Shown here: positions 34,754 through 43,226 of the stretch, piece after piece
How positions within the stretch are numbered: the first letter of the stretch is position 1
Layout: the number at the start of each line of letters is the position of its first letter
IMG/VR virus record: IMGVR_UViG_3300005264_000008
Location: 1-64,000 of that record
Strand: one strand, 5' to 3'
Length of the DNA stretch: 64,000 nt
From: a virus
Made by a program: the position numbers and the translations under genes
Notes under the pieces: generated by a model
The model's database searches: none
Told to the model about the DNA's origin: nothing
Seen by the model: only the letters and a program-made list of their open reading frames with translations

Positions 34754-34825
34754 GCACATAACGAAAATGTATTTAAACTGAAAAATCTTTTTTGATTTTT
34801 TTGTTTTAAATACAATGTTAGGAGC
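34754..34825 (+). repeat. attC-like imperfect palindrome (site e), best formed
   Basis: GCACATAACGAAAATGTATT with TAAAC at left pairs with GTTTTAAATACAATGTTAGG at right; the complement shares TAAC, ATGTATTTAAA and C with single-base bulges. A second inner stem is AAAAATC with GATTTTT. Bulged outer arms, an inner stem and TAAC/GTTA ends are the folded shape of integron attC sites. The right end is GTTAGGAGC (34817-34825). Confidence 0.55.
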
Positions 34826-34909
34826 TTTATTTTTAGGCTTTTATCATTGTATCGGAAAATAAATAAAAGAAACTTGAAAAAAAAATTTTTTTATTCAAAA
34901 TAAGTTTTG

Positions 34910-34917
34910 TATCTTTG
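34910..34917 (+). promoter_or_regulatory. Bacteroidetes-type promoter, -7 box TATCTTTG
   Basis: TATCTTTG matches TAnnTTTG about 40 bases upstream of the ATG at 34959. It heads a three-gene unit (34959, 35545, 35751) whose A/T-rich but bacterial-looking genes follow the last attC-like element, consistent with a module of host origin. Confidence 0.5.
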
Positions 34918-34958
34918 TCATACTAAAAAGCAATAAAGCTGAGGTGAAAAAGGAAATT

Positions 34959-35540
34959 ATGAGAAAGGAAATAAAATATAAAAATTATACAATCCTTTTA
35001 ATTAAAAATAAATACGGAAGCGGTCAAGTTCATTTTGATTATAATGGAACTAATTCAGCTACAAATTTTGGATTAAAAACTGCTTTTGAATTGTTTTCTT
35101 TTATTCACAATGAAGTTTTGAAATTTGCAAAGGAAAATCAAATTAATAGATTTTATACACAAGGAGCTACAGATGATGAAATAATAATAGCTCAAATTAA
35201 GGATATAAAAGATAATAATTTATTTGAATATCCTGAATATTTTTATTCAAATTATATTGATTTTGAATATTTAGGAAATGGGAAATATGAAGGATATGAT
35301 AAAGATGAAGATGAATTAATTACTTTAGATTGTGAAAGTAATATGTTTGATTTTGAGAATATGATAATGAATACGTTTAATGCTTATGAAAAAGTAGGAT
35401 TTGAATTATCAAACATCAAAACGAAAGCTGACCAAAGATTAAAATTATATGCTCGAATGATTTTAAAATATGATGGAGAAATAGAAGAGTTAAACATTCA
35501 AAATAATTATTTAAGTTTTTACATTAATAAAAAAAAATAA
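34959..35540 (+). CDS. Hypothetical accessory protein
   Basis: 193 residues from ATG 34959 (MRKEIKYKNYTILLIKNKYG); a GTG lies five codons earlier. It is acidic in the middle (YEGYDKDEDELITLDCESN) and helical at the end. No family recognised. It is the first gene of a small operon with 35545 and 35751. Confidence 0.5.
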   Translation: MRKEIKYKNYTILLIKNKYGSGQVHFDYNGTNSATNFGLKTAFELFSFIHNEVLKFAKENQINRFYTQGATDDEIIIAQIKDIKDNNLFEYPEYFYSNYIDFEYLGNGKYEGYDKDEDELITLDCESNMFDFENMIMNTFNAYEKVGFELSNIKTKADQRLKLYARMILKYDGEIEELNIQNNYLSFYINKKK

Positions 35541-35544
35541 TATT

Positions 35545-35754
35545 ATGAAAAAATTAACAATAAAAGAATGTAATAATTTTATCACTTATATTCATAAAAA
35601 TGAAGAAAGTGTAATCTTAAGCATTGAAGAAAAAGATAATGCAATCGTAATAGTAATTAGTTGTGTTGATTTTTCAAATTTAACAACACACGAAAAAGAA
35701 TTAACTTTTACAGAAAAAGAGTTTAAAAATATTATTAAACAAATAAAACAATGA
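35545..35754 (+). CDS. Hypothetical accessory protein
   Basis: 69 residues, starting MKKLTIKECNNFITYIHKNE, a small alpha/beta protein with IVIVISCVDFSNL. It is four bases after the previous gene and overlaps the next as ATGA. Function unknown. Confidence 0.5.
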   Translation: MKKLTIKECNNFITYIHKNEESVILSIEEKDNAIVIVISCVDFSNLTTHEKELTFTEKEFKNIIKQIKQ

Positions 35755-35934
35755 AAACATTAATCGTATTACCAGATACATTAGCAGTAGTAGCTAAAAA
35801 AACAAGGATTTACACCAAAAGGCTATTATTCTCAATCAGAAAAAGGTGCAAACGAAAATAAATACATTCTTTTGTTTTATGAAGGCGATGAATATTTACA
35901 GGAAATCCCAGACTTTTGTTATCTTTTATATTAG
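35751..35934 (+). pseudogene. Small accessory gene with homopolymer frameshift
   Basis: ATG 35751 starts MKTLIVLPDTLAVVAKK. The A7 run at 35796-35802 breaks the frame; with A6 it continues QGFTPKGYYSQSEKGANENK and YILLFYEGDEYLQEIPDF, ending at TAG 35932-35934, 61 exact codons. It overlaps the previous stop as ATGA. Function unknown. From 35935 to 36058 I see only AT-rich sequence. Confidence 0.5.
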
Positions 35935-36058
35935 TATTATATATTGTTATATTAGTATCACATAAAAATTTAATATTTTTTAACAATTATTATATTAACT
36001 TTAATTTTTAAATTATGTTATTTATAGAATGGTAAAAAATAATACTACAATCGTTAAT

Positions 36059-36090
36059 GCGTGTCGTGAGTTCGAATCTCACGACACGCT
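36059..36090 (+). ncRNA. tRNA-like minihelix (acceptor plus T arm)
   Basis: GCGTGTC then GTGAG, loop TTCGAAT, CTCAC, GACACGC form a perfect 12-pair hairpin with a seven-base T loop. This equals a 7-bp acceptor stem stacked directly on a 5-bp T stem, with no D or anticodon arm between, followed by T as the discriminator position. It stands 24 bases before the tRNA-His gene. It could be the relic of a deleted tRNA gene or a functional tRNA mimic. An upstream strand complementary to the acceptor at normal tRNA distance is not present. Confidence 0.5.
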
Positions 36091-36114
36091 CAGATTTTAA
36101 AATAAAACAAAAAC

Positions 36115-36185
36115 CCTACTGTAGTGTAATGGTAGCATCCATGTTTGTGGAACATGTAGTCCCAGTTCGAACCTGGTCAGTAGGA
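36115..36185 (+). tRNA. tRNA-His (GTG)
   Basis: Acceptor strands CCTACTG (36115-36121) and CAGTAGG (36178-36184) pair fully. The D arm contains AATGGTAGC, the anticodon arm is CATGT-TTGTGGA-ACATG with anticodon GTG, and the T arm has TTCGAAC. The discriminator is A, and position -1 is C; the G(-1):C73 pair that defines bacterial tRNA-His is missing. CCA is not encoded. Confidence 0.8.
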
Positions 36186-36198
36186 CAAATATAATTAA

Positions 36199-36288
36199 GG
36201 AAGATTGACAGAGTTGGTAATGTGCCTGATTGCTAATCAGAGTCTTCGGTTAATAGCTGATGCGTAGGTTCGAATCCTACATCTTCCG
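36199..36288 (+). tRNA. tRNA-Ser (GCT)
   Basis: Acceptor GGAAGAT (36199-36205) pairs with ATCTTCC (36281-36287). The D arm has GAGTTGGTAATG, the anticodon loop is TTGCTAA with anticodon GCT, a long variable arm (GTCTTCGGTTAATAGCTGAT) marks a class II serine tRNA, and the T arm has GGTTCGAATCC. The discriminator is G, as usual for Ser. CCA is not encoded. Confidence 0.88.
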
Positions 36289-36290
36289 CA

Positions 36291-36321
36291 AAAAAATCCC
36301 AAATAATTGGGATTTTTTTTA
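36291..36321 (+). terminator. Intrinsic terminator after the tRNA genes
   Basis: AAAAAATCCCAA pairs with TTGGGATTTTTT around a short AT loop, with T8 following. It ends the tRNA transcript before the ribonucleotide reductase gene. Confidence 0.8.
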
Positions 36322-36398
36322 TTATCTTGATGTTTAAAATGTTTTTTTAATTACGTTTATTATTATAAAAATCTAATTTATTAAACACTTTATAACAT

Positions 36399-39300
36399 AT
36401 GAAAAAATATTCGCACTCCACTGTACATGATGAAACAATGAAATATTTTGATAATGATGTATTAGCAACCGATGTATGGATGAAGAAATACGCATTGAAA
36501 GATTCCGATGATAATTATTACGAATTAACACCTGATGACATGCATCATCGAATAGCAAGTGAACTTGCACGTGTTGAAAAAAAATATCCTAACCCTATGG
36601 GCGAAGATGAAATATTTGAATTATTAAAAGACTTTAAATATGTCATACCTGCTGGTTCTAATTTATTTGGTATTGGCAATGATAAATATTTAACAAGTCT
36701 TAGTAATTGCTTTTATATACATCATGATAACAATGATAGTTATGGAGGGATAATGAAATTAGATGAAGAATTAGTTCACCTTTTCAAAAGAAGATGTGTC
36801 GAAGAAAATTCACATGTGATGACTTTAAATAATGGATTATTAAGAATAAAAAATATTACTAAAGGTGATATGGTGTTATCTTATAATACTAAAACCCAAA
36901 AATCCGAATATAAAAAGGTAATTGATAAATTTGATACTTTTGTTGATAAAGATGATAGAATAATAATAAAACTATCAAATGGAAGCCAATTAAAAACATC
37001 AAAAAAACATCCAGTTTTGACATTTTCTGAAATTGGAGAATATGTTTATAAAAATGCAGGAGATATACAAAAAGGTGATATTTGTATATCATCTTTGACT
37101 AAAAATAATTATAATGTTTATAATTTTGATAAAAAATTATCTGATATTGCATGGTTCACAGGACATCATCTGGGAGATGGTACATGTGGTAAAAATAAGT
37201 TACGTTTTAGAATATTAGGGGATAATGAAAAATGTATTGCAGAGTATGCATCTATTTTGAATGACATAACAGGCTCAACTGCAAAATATGGGTTATCTAA
37301 AAAGAAAGGTTATTTAGTTGATGTATGGGACTATACTAATAATAAAAAATCTTTAAACGATGTATTAGTTAGATATTTGGATAACCAGCGTGGAAAAAAA
37401 ACATATTCAATGTTTACTCCAAATTTTATAAAAAATAATAATTTATGGATACCTTTCATAGCAGGTTTAATAGATGCAGATGGAACAGTAACAGCAGATG
37501 GTAGATTATCGTTAACACTAACATCAAAAACAATGATAGATGAAATAAATTCTTATCTGTTATATAATGGTATCAGTTGTCATGTGAGTGTTAAGATTGA
37601 CAAACGCAATTCAAAATGGAAACCGCTTTATACATTACGATTTCATAAAGATGTTGAATTTTATTCTAATATATTAAAATATCTTATTCATGATAAAAAA
37701 AGACAACGTCTTATTGAAAATAAAATAACGGTTCATTCGTATAAAAGATTTATAACTGAAGAAGAACATAATGAAATGTTGAATAATTATAGTTCTAAAG
37801 GATTTTATAAATATAATAGAAACAACAAAGCACCAAAAGAATTTAATATTAAACGGAAACAATTGCAAAGTGCTATTGATACTGTGAAAGGTAATAATGG
37901 ATTAGGTATAAGTGCTTTAAATATACTGTTAAAACATGATATTATAAATAATGATAAGTATAATGAGATTAATCAACGTGTTTTTGTTACGAATGTAAGT
38001 ATAGATAATGATAGTTCTAAATATATTGATATTGAAGTCGATGGTAATCATAATTTTTATGCAGGTAATTTTGGCGGAATCGTAACTCATAATTGTGGAG
38101 TCGGAATTGATGTGTCATTTTTAAGACCCAAAAATTCTAAAGTTAATAATGCGGCCTTAACAACAACTGGTGCAGTGAGTTTTATGAATAGATTTAGTCA
38201 TACAACTGAAGAAGTTTCTCTTTTAGGTCGTAGGGCCGCACTAATGATTACAATGGATGTTAGTCATCCTGAAATTGAAGATTTTATTTCAATAAAACAA
38301 GATTTAACAAAAGTAACAGGGGCAAATGTATCAATTAAAATAACAGATGATTTTATGTTAGCTGTTAAAGAAAATAATGAATTTGAATTGAAATTTCAAA
38401 TGGCAGATAAGTCTTGGATAAGAAAAAAGGTAAACGCTAAACAGATATGGGACAAATTTATAAATGCAAGCTGGAATTCAGCCGAACCTGGATTGTTATA
38501 TTGGGATAAAATAAAAAGAGAATCACCTTCCGATGGTTACGAAGGGTTTGATTTACAGGGGGTTAATCCATGTTCTGAATTAACGCTATCAGATTCAGAG
38601 AGTTGTAGATTAACATCTATTAATTTAACTGCTTTTGTTAAAAATAGTTTCACTGAAAAAAGTATGTTTGATTTTGAACAATTCAAAAATGTAGCGATTA
38701 AAGCTCAGAGATTGATGGACGATATAACTGATTTAGAAATAGAAAAAATAAATTCGATTTTACAAAAAATTGAACAAGACCCTGAGAATGCCGATGTGAA
38801 ATTTAGAGAAATTTCCTTATGGAAAAAAATATTAGATAAAGCAACTGATGGTAGACGTTCAGGATTAGGTATAACTGGATTGGCTGACATGTTAGCAATG
38901 CTCGGATATACATATGGAACACACGAAGCAACTTCATTTTCAGAAAAAATATTTATAGATTTAGCAAAATCGTCATATGAATCTTCAATAAACATGGCTA
39001 AAGAAAGAGGAGCTTTTAAAAATTGGTCAATTGATAAAGATAAAAAAAGTGATTTTATAAATAGATTATTATATGAAACCATAGACTCAGACGTTTTTGA
39101 ATTATATAAAAAATATGGTCGTAGAAATATCGCAAATTTAACAATTGCACCAAATGGGTCATTGAGTTTATTGAGTAAAACATCATCAGGTGTTGAACCT
39201 GTTTTCATGGTTAAACATAAAAGACGAAGAAGAGCAACAGAAACAGATTCAGTTGATTTCATTGATGATGTTGGTAATAAATGGAAAGAATATCTTGTAT

Positions 39301-40139
39301 TTCATCCTAAGTTCGAAGAATGGTTTAATAAAAATAATACTAATAAAAAACTAAAAGATTTAACAGAAAGTGAAATAGATGATATTATAACAAAATCTCC
39401 ATACTATAATGCAACAGCACAAACGATAGATTACATAGAAAAAATTAGGATGCAAGGAATCATTAATAAATGGATAGACCATAGCATTTCAATGACTGTT
39501 AATTTACCAAATAATATAACCAAAAAACAAGTGTCAGATTTATATATGAAAGGTTGGGAATATGGTTTAAAAGGAATGACTATTTATAGAGATGGTTCAC
39601 GTTCGGGTGTATTAGTTGCAACTGATTCTAAAAAAGAAGTAACACCAGATAGACCAAAAGAAATACCATGTGATATACATTATATTCAAGCAAATAAGAT
39701 AAAATATTATGTTATAGTTGGTTTAGTTAATGACAAACCATATGAAATATTTGCATTTGAAAAGAAACATATTTCAATACCGCAAATTAGAAAAGATGGT
39801 AAATTAATAAAAGTTAAATCAGGTATGTATAATTTAAAATATAATGGTACTGAAATTGAAAATATTGCTCAACATTTTCAATCACCACAAGAAGATGGTT
39901 TTACTCGAATGGTATCATTATTATTAAGACGTGGAAATTCAGTAGCAGATATAACAGAACAAATTGATAAATCATATAGTGCTATATCAGGATTTTATAA
40001 AGCAATTTCACGAGTATTACGTAAAAATTATACTTCAGATGGTAAAATAGACGAAAAATGTCCGCAATGTAATGCTAATTTAGTAATGAAAGAAGGATGT
40101 AAATCATGTCCTGCATGTGGATTTGAATTTTGTGGTTAA
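36399..40139 (+). CDS. nrdJ: Class II (B12-dependent) ribonucleotide reductase precursor with intein
   Basis: 1246 residues encoding an extein of 813 residues interrupted by a 433-residue intein. The joined extein reads LVHLFKRR + CGVGIDVSFLRPKN, then TTTGAVSFMNRFSHTTEEVS, NPCSELTL with the active-site cysteine, IAPNGSLSLLSKTSSGVEP and a C-terminal CPACGFEFCG redox/zinc region. This matches the adenosylcobalamin-dependent NrdJ of Bacteroidetes, which reduces ribonucleotides without oxygen or a separate NrdB. The residue after the splice site is Cys where intein-free relatives have Gly (RRGGVG, from memory). It supplies dNTPs for phage replication. Confidence 0.9.
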   Translation: MKKYSHSTVHDETMKYFDNDVLATDVWMKKYALKDSDDNYYELTPDDMHHRIASELARVEKKYPNPMGEDEIFELLKDFKYVIPAGSNLFGIGNDKYLTSLSNCFYIHHDNNDSYGGIMKLDEELVHLFKRRCVEENSHVMTLNNGLLRIKNITKGDMVLSYNTKTQKSEYKKVIDKFDTFVDKDDRIIIKLSNGSQLKTSKKHPVLTFSEIGEYVYKNAGDIQKGDICISSLTKNNYNVYNFDKKLSDIAWFTGHHLGDGTCGKNKLRFRILGDNEKCIAEYASILNDITGSTAKYGLSKKKGYLVDVWDYTNNKKSLNDVLVRYLDNQRGKKTYSMFTPNFIKNNNLWIPFIAGLIDADGTVTADGRLSLTLTSKTMIDEINSYLLYNGISCHVSVKIDKRNSKWKPLYTLRFHKDVEFYSNILKYLIHDKKRQRLIENKITVHSYKRFITEEEHNEMLNNYSSKGFYKYNRNNKAPKEFNIKRKQLQSAIDTVKGNNGLGISALNILLKHDIINNDKYNEINQRVFVTNVSIDNDSSKYIDIEVDGNHNFYAGNFGGIVTHNCGVGIDVSFLRPKNSKVNNAALTTTGAVSFMNRFSHTTEEVSLLGRRAALMITMDVSHPEIEDFISIKQDLTKVTGANVSIKITDDFMLAVKENNEFELKFQMADKSWIRKKVNAKQIWDKFINASWNSAEPGLLYWDKIKRESPSDGYEGFDLQGVNPCSELTLSDSESCRLTSINLTAFVKNSFTEKSMFDFEQFKNVAIKAQRLMDDITDLEIEKINSILQKIEQDPENADVKFREISLWKKILDKATDGRRSGLGITGLADMLAMLGYTYGTHEATSFSEKIFIDLAKSSYESSINMAKERGAFKNWSIDKDKKSDFINRLLYETIDSDVFELYKKYGRRNIANLTIAPNGSLSLLSKTSSGVEPVFMVKHKRRRRATETDSVDFIDDVGNKWKEYLVFHPKFEEWFNKNNTNKKLKDLTESEIDDIITKSPYYNATAQTIDYIEKIRMQGIINKWIDHSISMTVNLPNNITKKQVSDLYMKGWEYGLKGMTIYRDGSRSGVLVATDSKKEVTPDRPKEIPCDIHYIQANKIKYYVIVGLVNDKPYEIFAFEKKHISIPQIRKDGKLIKVKSGMYNLKYNGTEIENIAQHFQSPQEDGFTRMVSLLLRRGNSVADITEQIDKSYSAISGFYKAISRVLRKNYTSDGKIDEKCPQCNANLVMKEGCKSCPACGFEFCG
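36795..38093 (+). other. Intein with LAGLIDADG homing endonuclease within nrdJ
   Basis: 433 residues, precursor 133-565. It starts with Cys (CVEENSHVMTLNNGLLRIKN), block B is SKKHPVLTF, the endonuclease blocks are WFTGHHLGDGT and FIAGLIDADGTV, and the C-terminal end is HNFYAGNFGGIVTHN with the splicing Asn before the +1 Cys. All residues needed for splicing (Cys1, block B His, penultimate His, Asn, Cys+1) are visible. Both LAGLIDADG acidic residues are present, so homing activity is likely retained. Confidence 0.92.
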
Positions 40140-40281
40140 TACACACACAACACAGACAAATCTCAATTGTAAGAGTTTTTAATTTAATGTGGACTGAAAC
40201 ATTTACTTTCATAAACAAACACATTACAATTGGAATTTGGGTGTTATAACACTAATATTTTTAATTTATATAATTATAATA

Positions 40282-41217
40282 ATGGAAAAGATAATAAATA
40301 ACATTTGGGTTGAAAAATATCGCCCACACGATTTAACTGAATTAGTTGGTAATGAACATTTAAAAAATAAGTTATCATCGTTTATTACTAAACAAGAAAT
40401 ACCTAATATCTTATTATATGGTGTATTTGGAACAGGTAAAACATCGATTGGTAATATTCTTATAAATAATATTGCATGTGACCCATTATACATAAATGCA
40501 GTTGATGAAAATGATGTTGATGTAGTTAGAACCAAAATTAAAAGTTTCGTACAAACAGTTTCTATGCACAAATGGAAAATTGTTTTCTTGGACGAATTCC
40601 ATAGATTTTCAATGCCAGCTCAACAAATATTACGAAATATAGTTGAAACATATAGTTTAAAAACTAGATTTGTAATTACTACTAATTATATTGAAAAAAT
40701 CGATGGTGCTATGAGAAGTAGATTTCAAGAATTTGAAGTTGTTCCTCCATCTAAATTAGAAGTTTTGAAACGGCTGTTACATATATTAGCAGTAGAAAAA
40801 GTTAAATATGTAGATGAAGATGTTGCCAACATATTAAATCAATATTATCCAGATATTCGGAAAATAACAAATACACTGCAAATGTGTGTAATTGATAATG
40901 AACTTATACTTGATAATTCAGCATTAGCAGTTACAGATTTTATGGATGATATTATGAAAATATTAGTAGATGGTACAAATCAAACTACTATGTTTCGACA
41001 AATAAGACAAATAATTGCCGATAATAAGGTAAGAGATTTTCAACCAATGTATAAATACATCTATGATAAGATGGATAAAATAACAACTGATATAAATAAA
41101 CAATCATTACTTATATTAGCATTAGCAGACGCACAATATCAAGAAACATTTGTGGTGAATAAAGAAATAACATTTATGAGCAGTATAGTTCAACTAATTA
41201 ATACAAAACTAAATTAA
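40282..41217 (+). CDS. 44: Clamp loader large subunit, gp44-like AAA+ ATPase
   Basis: 311 residues from ATG 40282 (MEKIINNIWVEKYRPHDLTE); a TTG 15 codons upstream is not needed. The RFC-box WVEKYRPHDL, Walker A GVFGTGKTS (47-55), Walker B VFLDEFHR (101-108; DEFH rather than DEAD), sensor 1 VITTNYI and the SRC-like RSRFQEF are visible. It loads the sliding clamp with gp62; a probable gp62 is at 46692 on the other strand. The gap 40140-40281 shows no gene. Confidence 0.9.
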   Translation: MEKIINNIWVEKYRPHDLTELVGNEHLKNKLSSFITKQEIPNILLYGVFGTGKTSIGNILINNIACDPLYINAVDENDVDVVRTKIKSFVQTVSMHKWKIVFLDEFHRFSMPAQQILRNIVETYSLKTRFVITTNYIEKIDGAMRSRFQEFEVVPPSKLEVLKRLLHILAVEKVKYVDEDVANILNQYYPDIRKITNTLQMCVIDNELILDNSALAVTDFMDDIMKILVDGTNQTTMFRQIRQIIADNKVRDFQPMYKYIYDKMDKITTDINKQSLLILALADAQYQETFVVNKEITFMSSIVQLINTKLN

Positions 41218-41227
41218 AATAAATAAT

Positions 41228-41491
41228 ATGGACAATGTAATATCAATTAATTTTAACATATCTAAATTTAATATAACAAATATTGAATGTGATGATATAA
41301 CACCAATATCTACCACAATTGGCATACCAATTGGACATGCAATTATTAGTAATACAAATGATGAGTATAATATTGTTATTGTGTTGACTGAAAGATATTT
41401 TTTCAATGATTTTAGATTCATTGGTGAATTATTTTCAAAAAATGATAAACATATATTCAAAATAAATGAAATACGACTTATATGCAAATAA
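41228..41491 (+). CDS. Hypothetical protein
   Basis: 87 residues, starting MDNVISINFNISKFNITNIE, beta-rich, with IPIGHAIISN and a C-terminal FIGELFSKNDKHIFKINEIR. It lies between the clamp loader and a methyltransferase and overlaps the latter by ten bases. No family recognised. Confidence 0.5.
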   Translation: MDNVISINFNISKFNITNIECDDITPISTTIGIPIGHAIISNTNDEYNIVIVLTERYFFNDFRFIGELFSKNDKHIFKINEIRLICK

Positions 41492-42705
41492 ATACATTAT
41501 ATAATGAAAATTGTTTAGTTACAATGAAGAGAATGGATGATAACTCAATTGATTCTATTGTGACTGACCCACCATATGGGATACGATTTATGAATAAAAA
41601 ATGGGATTATGACATACCATCTGTTGATATATGGAAAGAATGTTTACGAGTATTAAAACCATGTGGACATTTATTATCATTCGCAGGAACTCGTACACAG
41701 CATCGAATGGTAACTAATATTGAAGATGCTGGATTTGAAATTAGAGATATGATTGCATATGTCTACGCAAGTGGATTTCCAAAGTCACTTAATATTAGTA
41801 AGGCAATTGATAAACAACTCGGTGCGAAACGAAAGGTAGTTGGGGTAGCAGGCAAATCAGGGTCAAAACGAAATTGTATGATGTCAGACTTTAAAGGTGG
41901 TACATATATGACTACATTACCATCTACAGATGAAGCAATTCAGTTTGAGAAGTTTGGTACAGCTCTTAAACCGTCATTAGAACCAATTACACTTGCACGA
42001 AAACCGTTATCGGAACAAACAATAGCAAGTAATGTTTTAAAATGGGGTACAGGTGGAATTAATATTGATGGGTGTCGTGTTCCATATACAAAAGACAATC
42101 CACCAATTCCACAGTTAGCACAAAATAAGATAAATGTAGATAGTAAAAAAACAATGTATGATGGTCAATCATTTAATAAATCAGTAACAAAGGCAATTAT
42201 AGGTGGTTCTTTGGATGGTAGATTTCCAGCTAATTTAATTCATGATGGTAGTGATGAAGTAAAAAATATGTTTCCTGACACTAAAAGTGGTAAAGTAATA
42301 AATGATAAAACAGCATATAATAATAGTAAATCTAATACTAGTTTTATAAAGGGAGAAACAAATCAATTTAATCAATATGGTGATAACGGCAATGCTTCAC
42401 GCTTTTTTTATTGTGCAAAACCATCTAAAAAAGAACGTGGTAAAAATAATACGCATCCAACTGTAAAACCAATTGCATTAATGAAATATTTGGTCACATT
42501 AGTAACACCTCCAAATGGTATTGTTTATGACCCATTTATGGGAAGTGGTTCTACTTTAATTGCATGTAAATTATTAGATTTTGATTATATCGGGAGTGAA
42601 TTGGATAAAAGTTCATGTGACATTGCAAATGAACGGCTAATATCAAATGAAGATATAATAAAAAAAGAAAAAGAAGATAAAATAAATAATCTATTTAATT
42701 TTTAA
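41482..42705 (+). CDS. DNA methyltransferase (N6-adenine type) with clamp-like tail
   Basis: 407 residues. VTDPPYGIRFMNKKWDYD is motif IV, YDPFMGSGSTLIACKLLDF motif I, DYIGSELDKSSCDIA follows. About 200 residues between hold the recognition part (PSLEPITLARKPLSEQTIAS, WGTGGINIDGCRVPY), a layout seen in many phage adenine methyltransferases. The C-terminus KINNLFNF matches those at 24171 and 25181. It follows the clamp loader operon. Confidence 0.88.
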   Translation: MQINTLYNENCLVTMKRMDDNSIDSIVTDPPYGIRFMNKKWDYDIPSVDIWKECLRVLKPCGHLLSFAGTRTQHRMVTNIEDAGFEIRDMIAYVYASGFPKSLNISKAIDKQLGAKRKVVGVAGKSGSKRNCMMSDFKGGTYMTTLPSTDEAIQFEKFGTALKPSLEPITLARKPLSEQTIASNVLKWGTGGINIDGCRVPYTKDNPPIPQLAQNKINVDSKKTMYDGQSFNKSVTKAIIGGSLDGRFPANLIHDGSDEVKNMFPDTKSGKVINDKTAYNNSKSNTSFIKGETNQFNQYGDNGNASRFFYCAKPSKKERGKNNTHPTVKPIALMKYLVTLVTPPNGIVYDPFMGSGSTLIACKLLDFDYIGSELDKSSCDIANERLISNEDIIKKEKEDKINNLFNF

Positions 42706-42716
42706 AATGAAAACAT

Positions 42717-43226
42717 ATGGATAAAATATATTTAAATGATGATAAAGGGAATGTAATTATAGAAACAGATATTACTAATTTTCACATATACTGTCAGGAT
42801 TTACAACCGAAAATGCTAGAATTTAAAACTACATTTGATATGCCGAACTTAAATGTATATTCAGTTACAATTGTATCGACAAATTTATTAGAGACTATTA
42901 TTTTAGGTAAAATCATTACACATGAAAATGATAAGTTTGTTTACTGTATAAAGAATACAAACATAGAATTTAAAGTACTGAATATTAAAGCTGTGTATAA
43001 TGATGAAATATCAATATTACCTAATCTAATAAAACATATCAATATAACTAATATGAAAAGTAAATTTAGTATACTGTTCGAAAGATTTGATAACTTGAAT
43101 GAACATCAGATAAAATCATTAACAATCGAAATGAAAAATGATGTGGTGTATAAAATAATATTACGAACTGCTGATATATCTGATAGTAGTATAGTATCAA
43201 CCAATTTTAAAATAACTAAACAATGA
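42717..43226 (+). CDS. Hypothetical protein
   Basis: 169 residues, starting MDKIYLNDDKGNVIIETDIT, mostly beta strands, hydrophilic, no signal. It overlaps the next gene by ATGA. No family is recognised. An alternating strand composition and pairing with the next gene suggest a virion or assembly pair. Confidence 0.5.
   Translation: MDKIYLNDDKGNVIIETDITNFHIYCQDLQPKMLEFKTTFDMPNLNVYSVTIVSTNLLETIILGKIITHENDKFVYCIKNTNIEFKVLNIKAVYNDEISILPNLIKHINITNMKSKFSILFERFDNLNEHQIKSLTIEMKNDVVYKIILRTADISDSSIVSTNFKITKQ

Noticed and set aside
36018-36090. Complete tRNA or permuted tRNA gene at 36018-36090
   Set aside because: No strand complementary to the acceptor is found at the normal distance upstream, and the 5' and 3' acceptor strands flank only the T arm. 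A permuted gene would place the halves differently.
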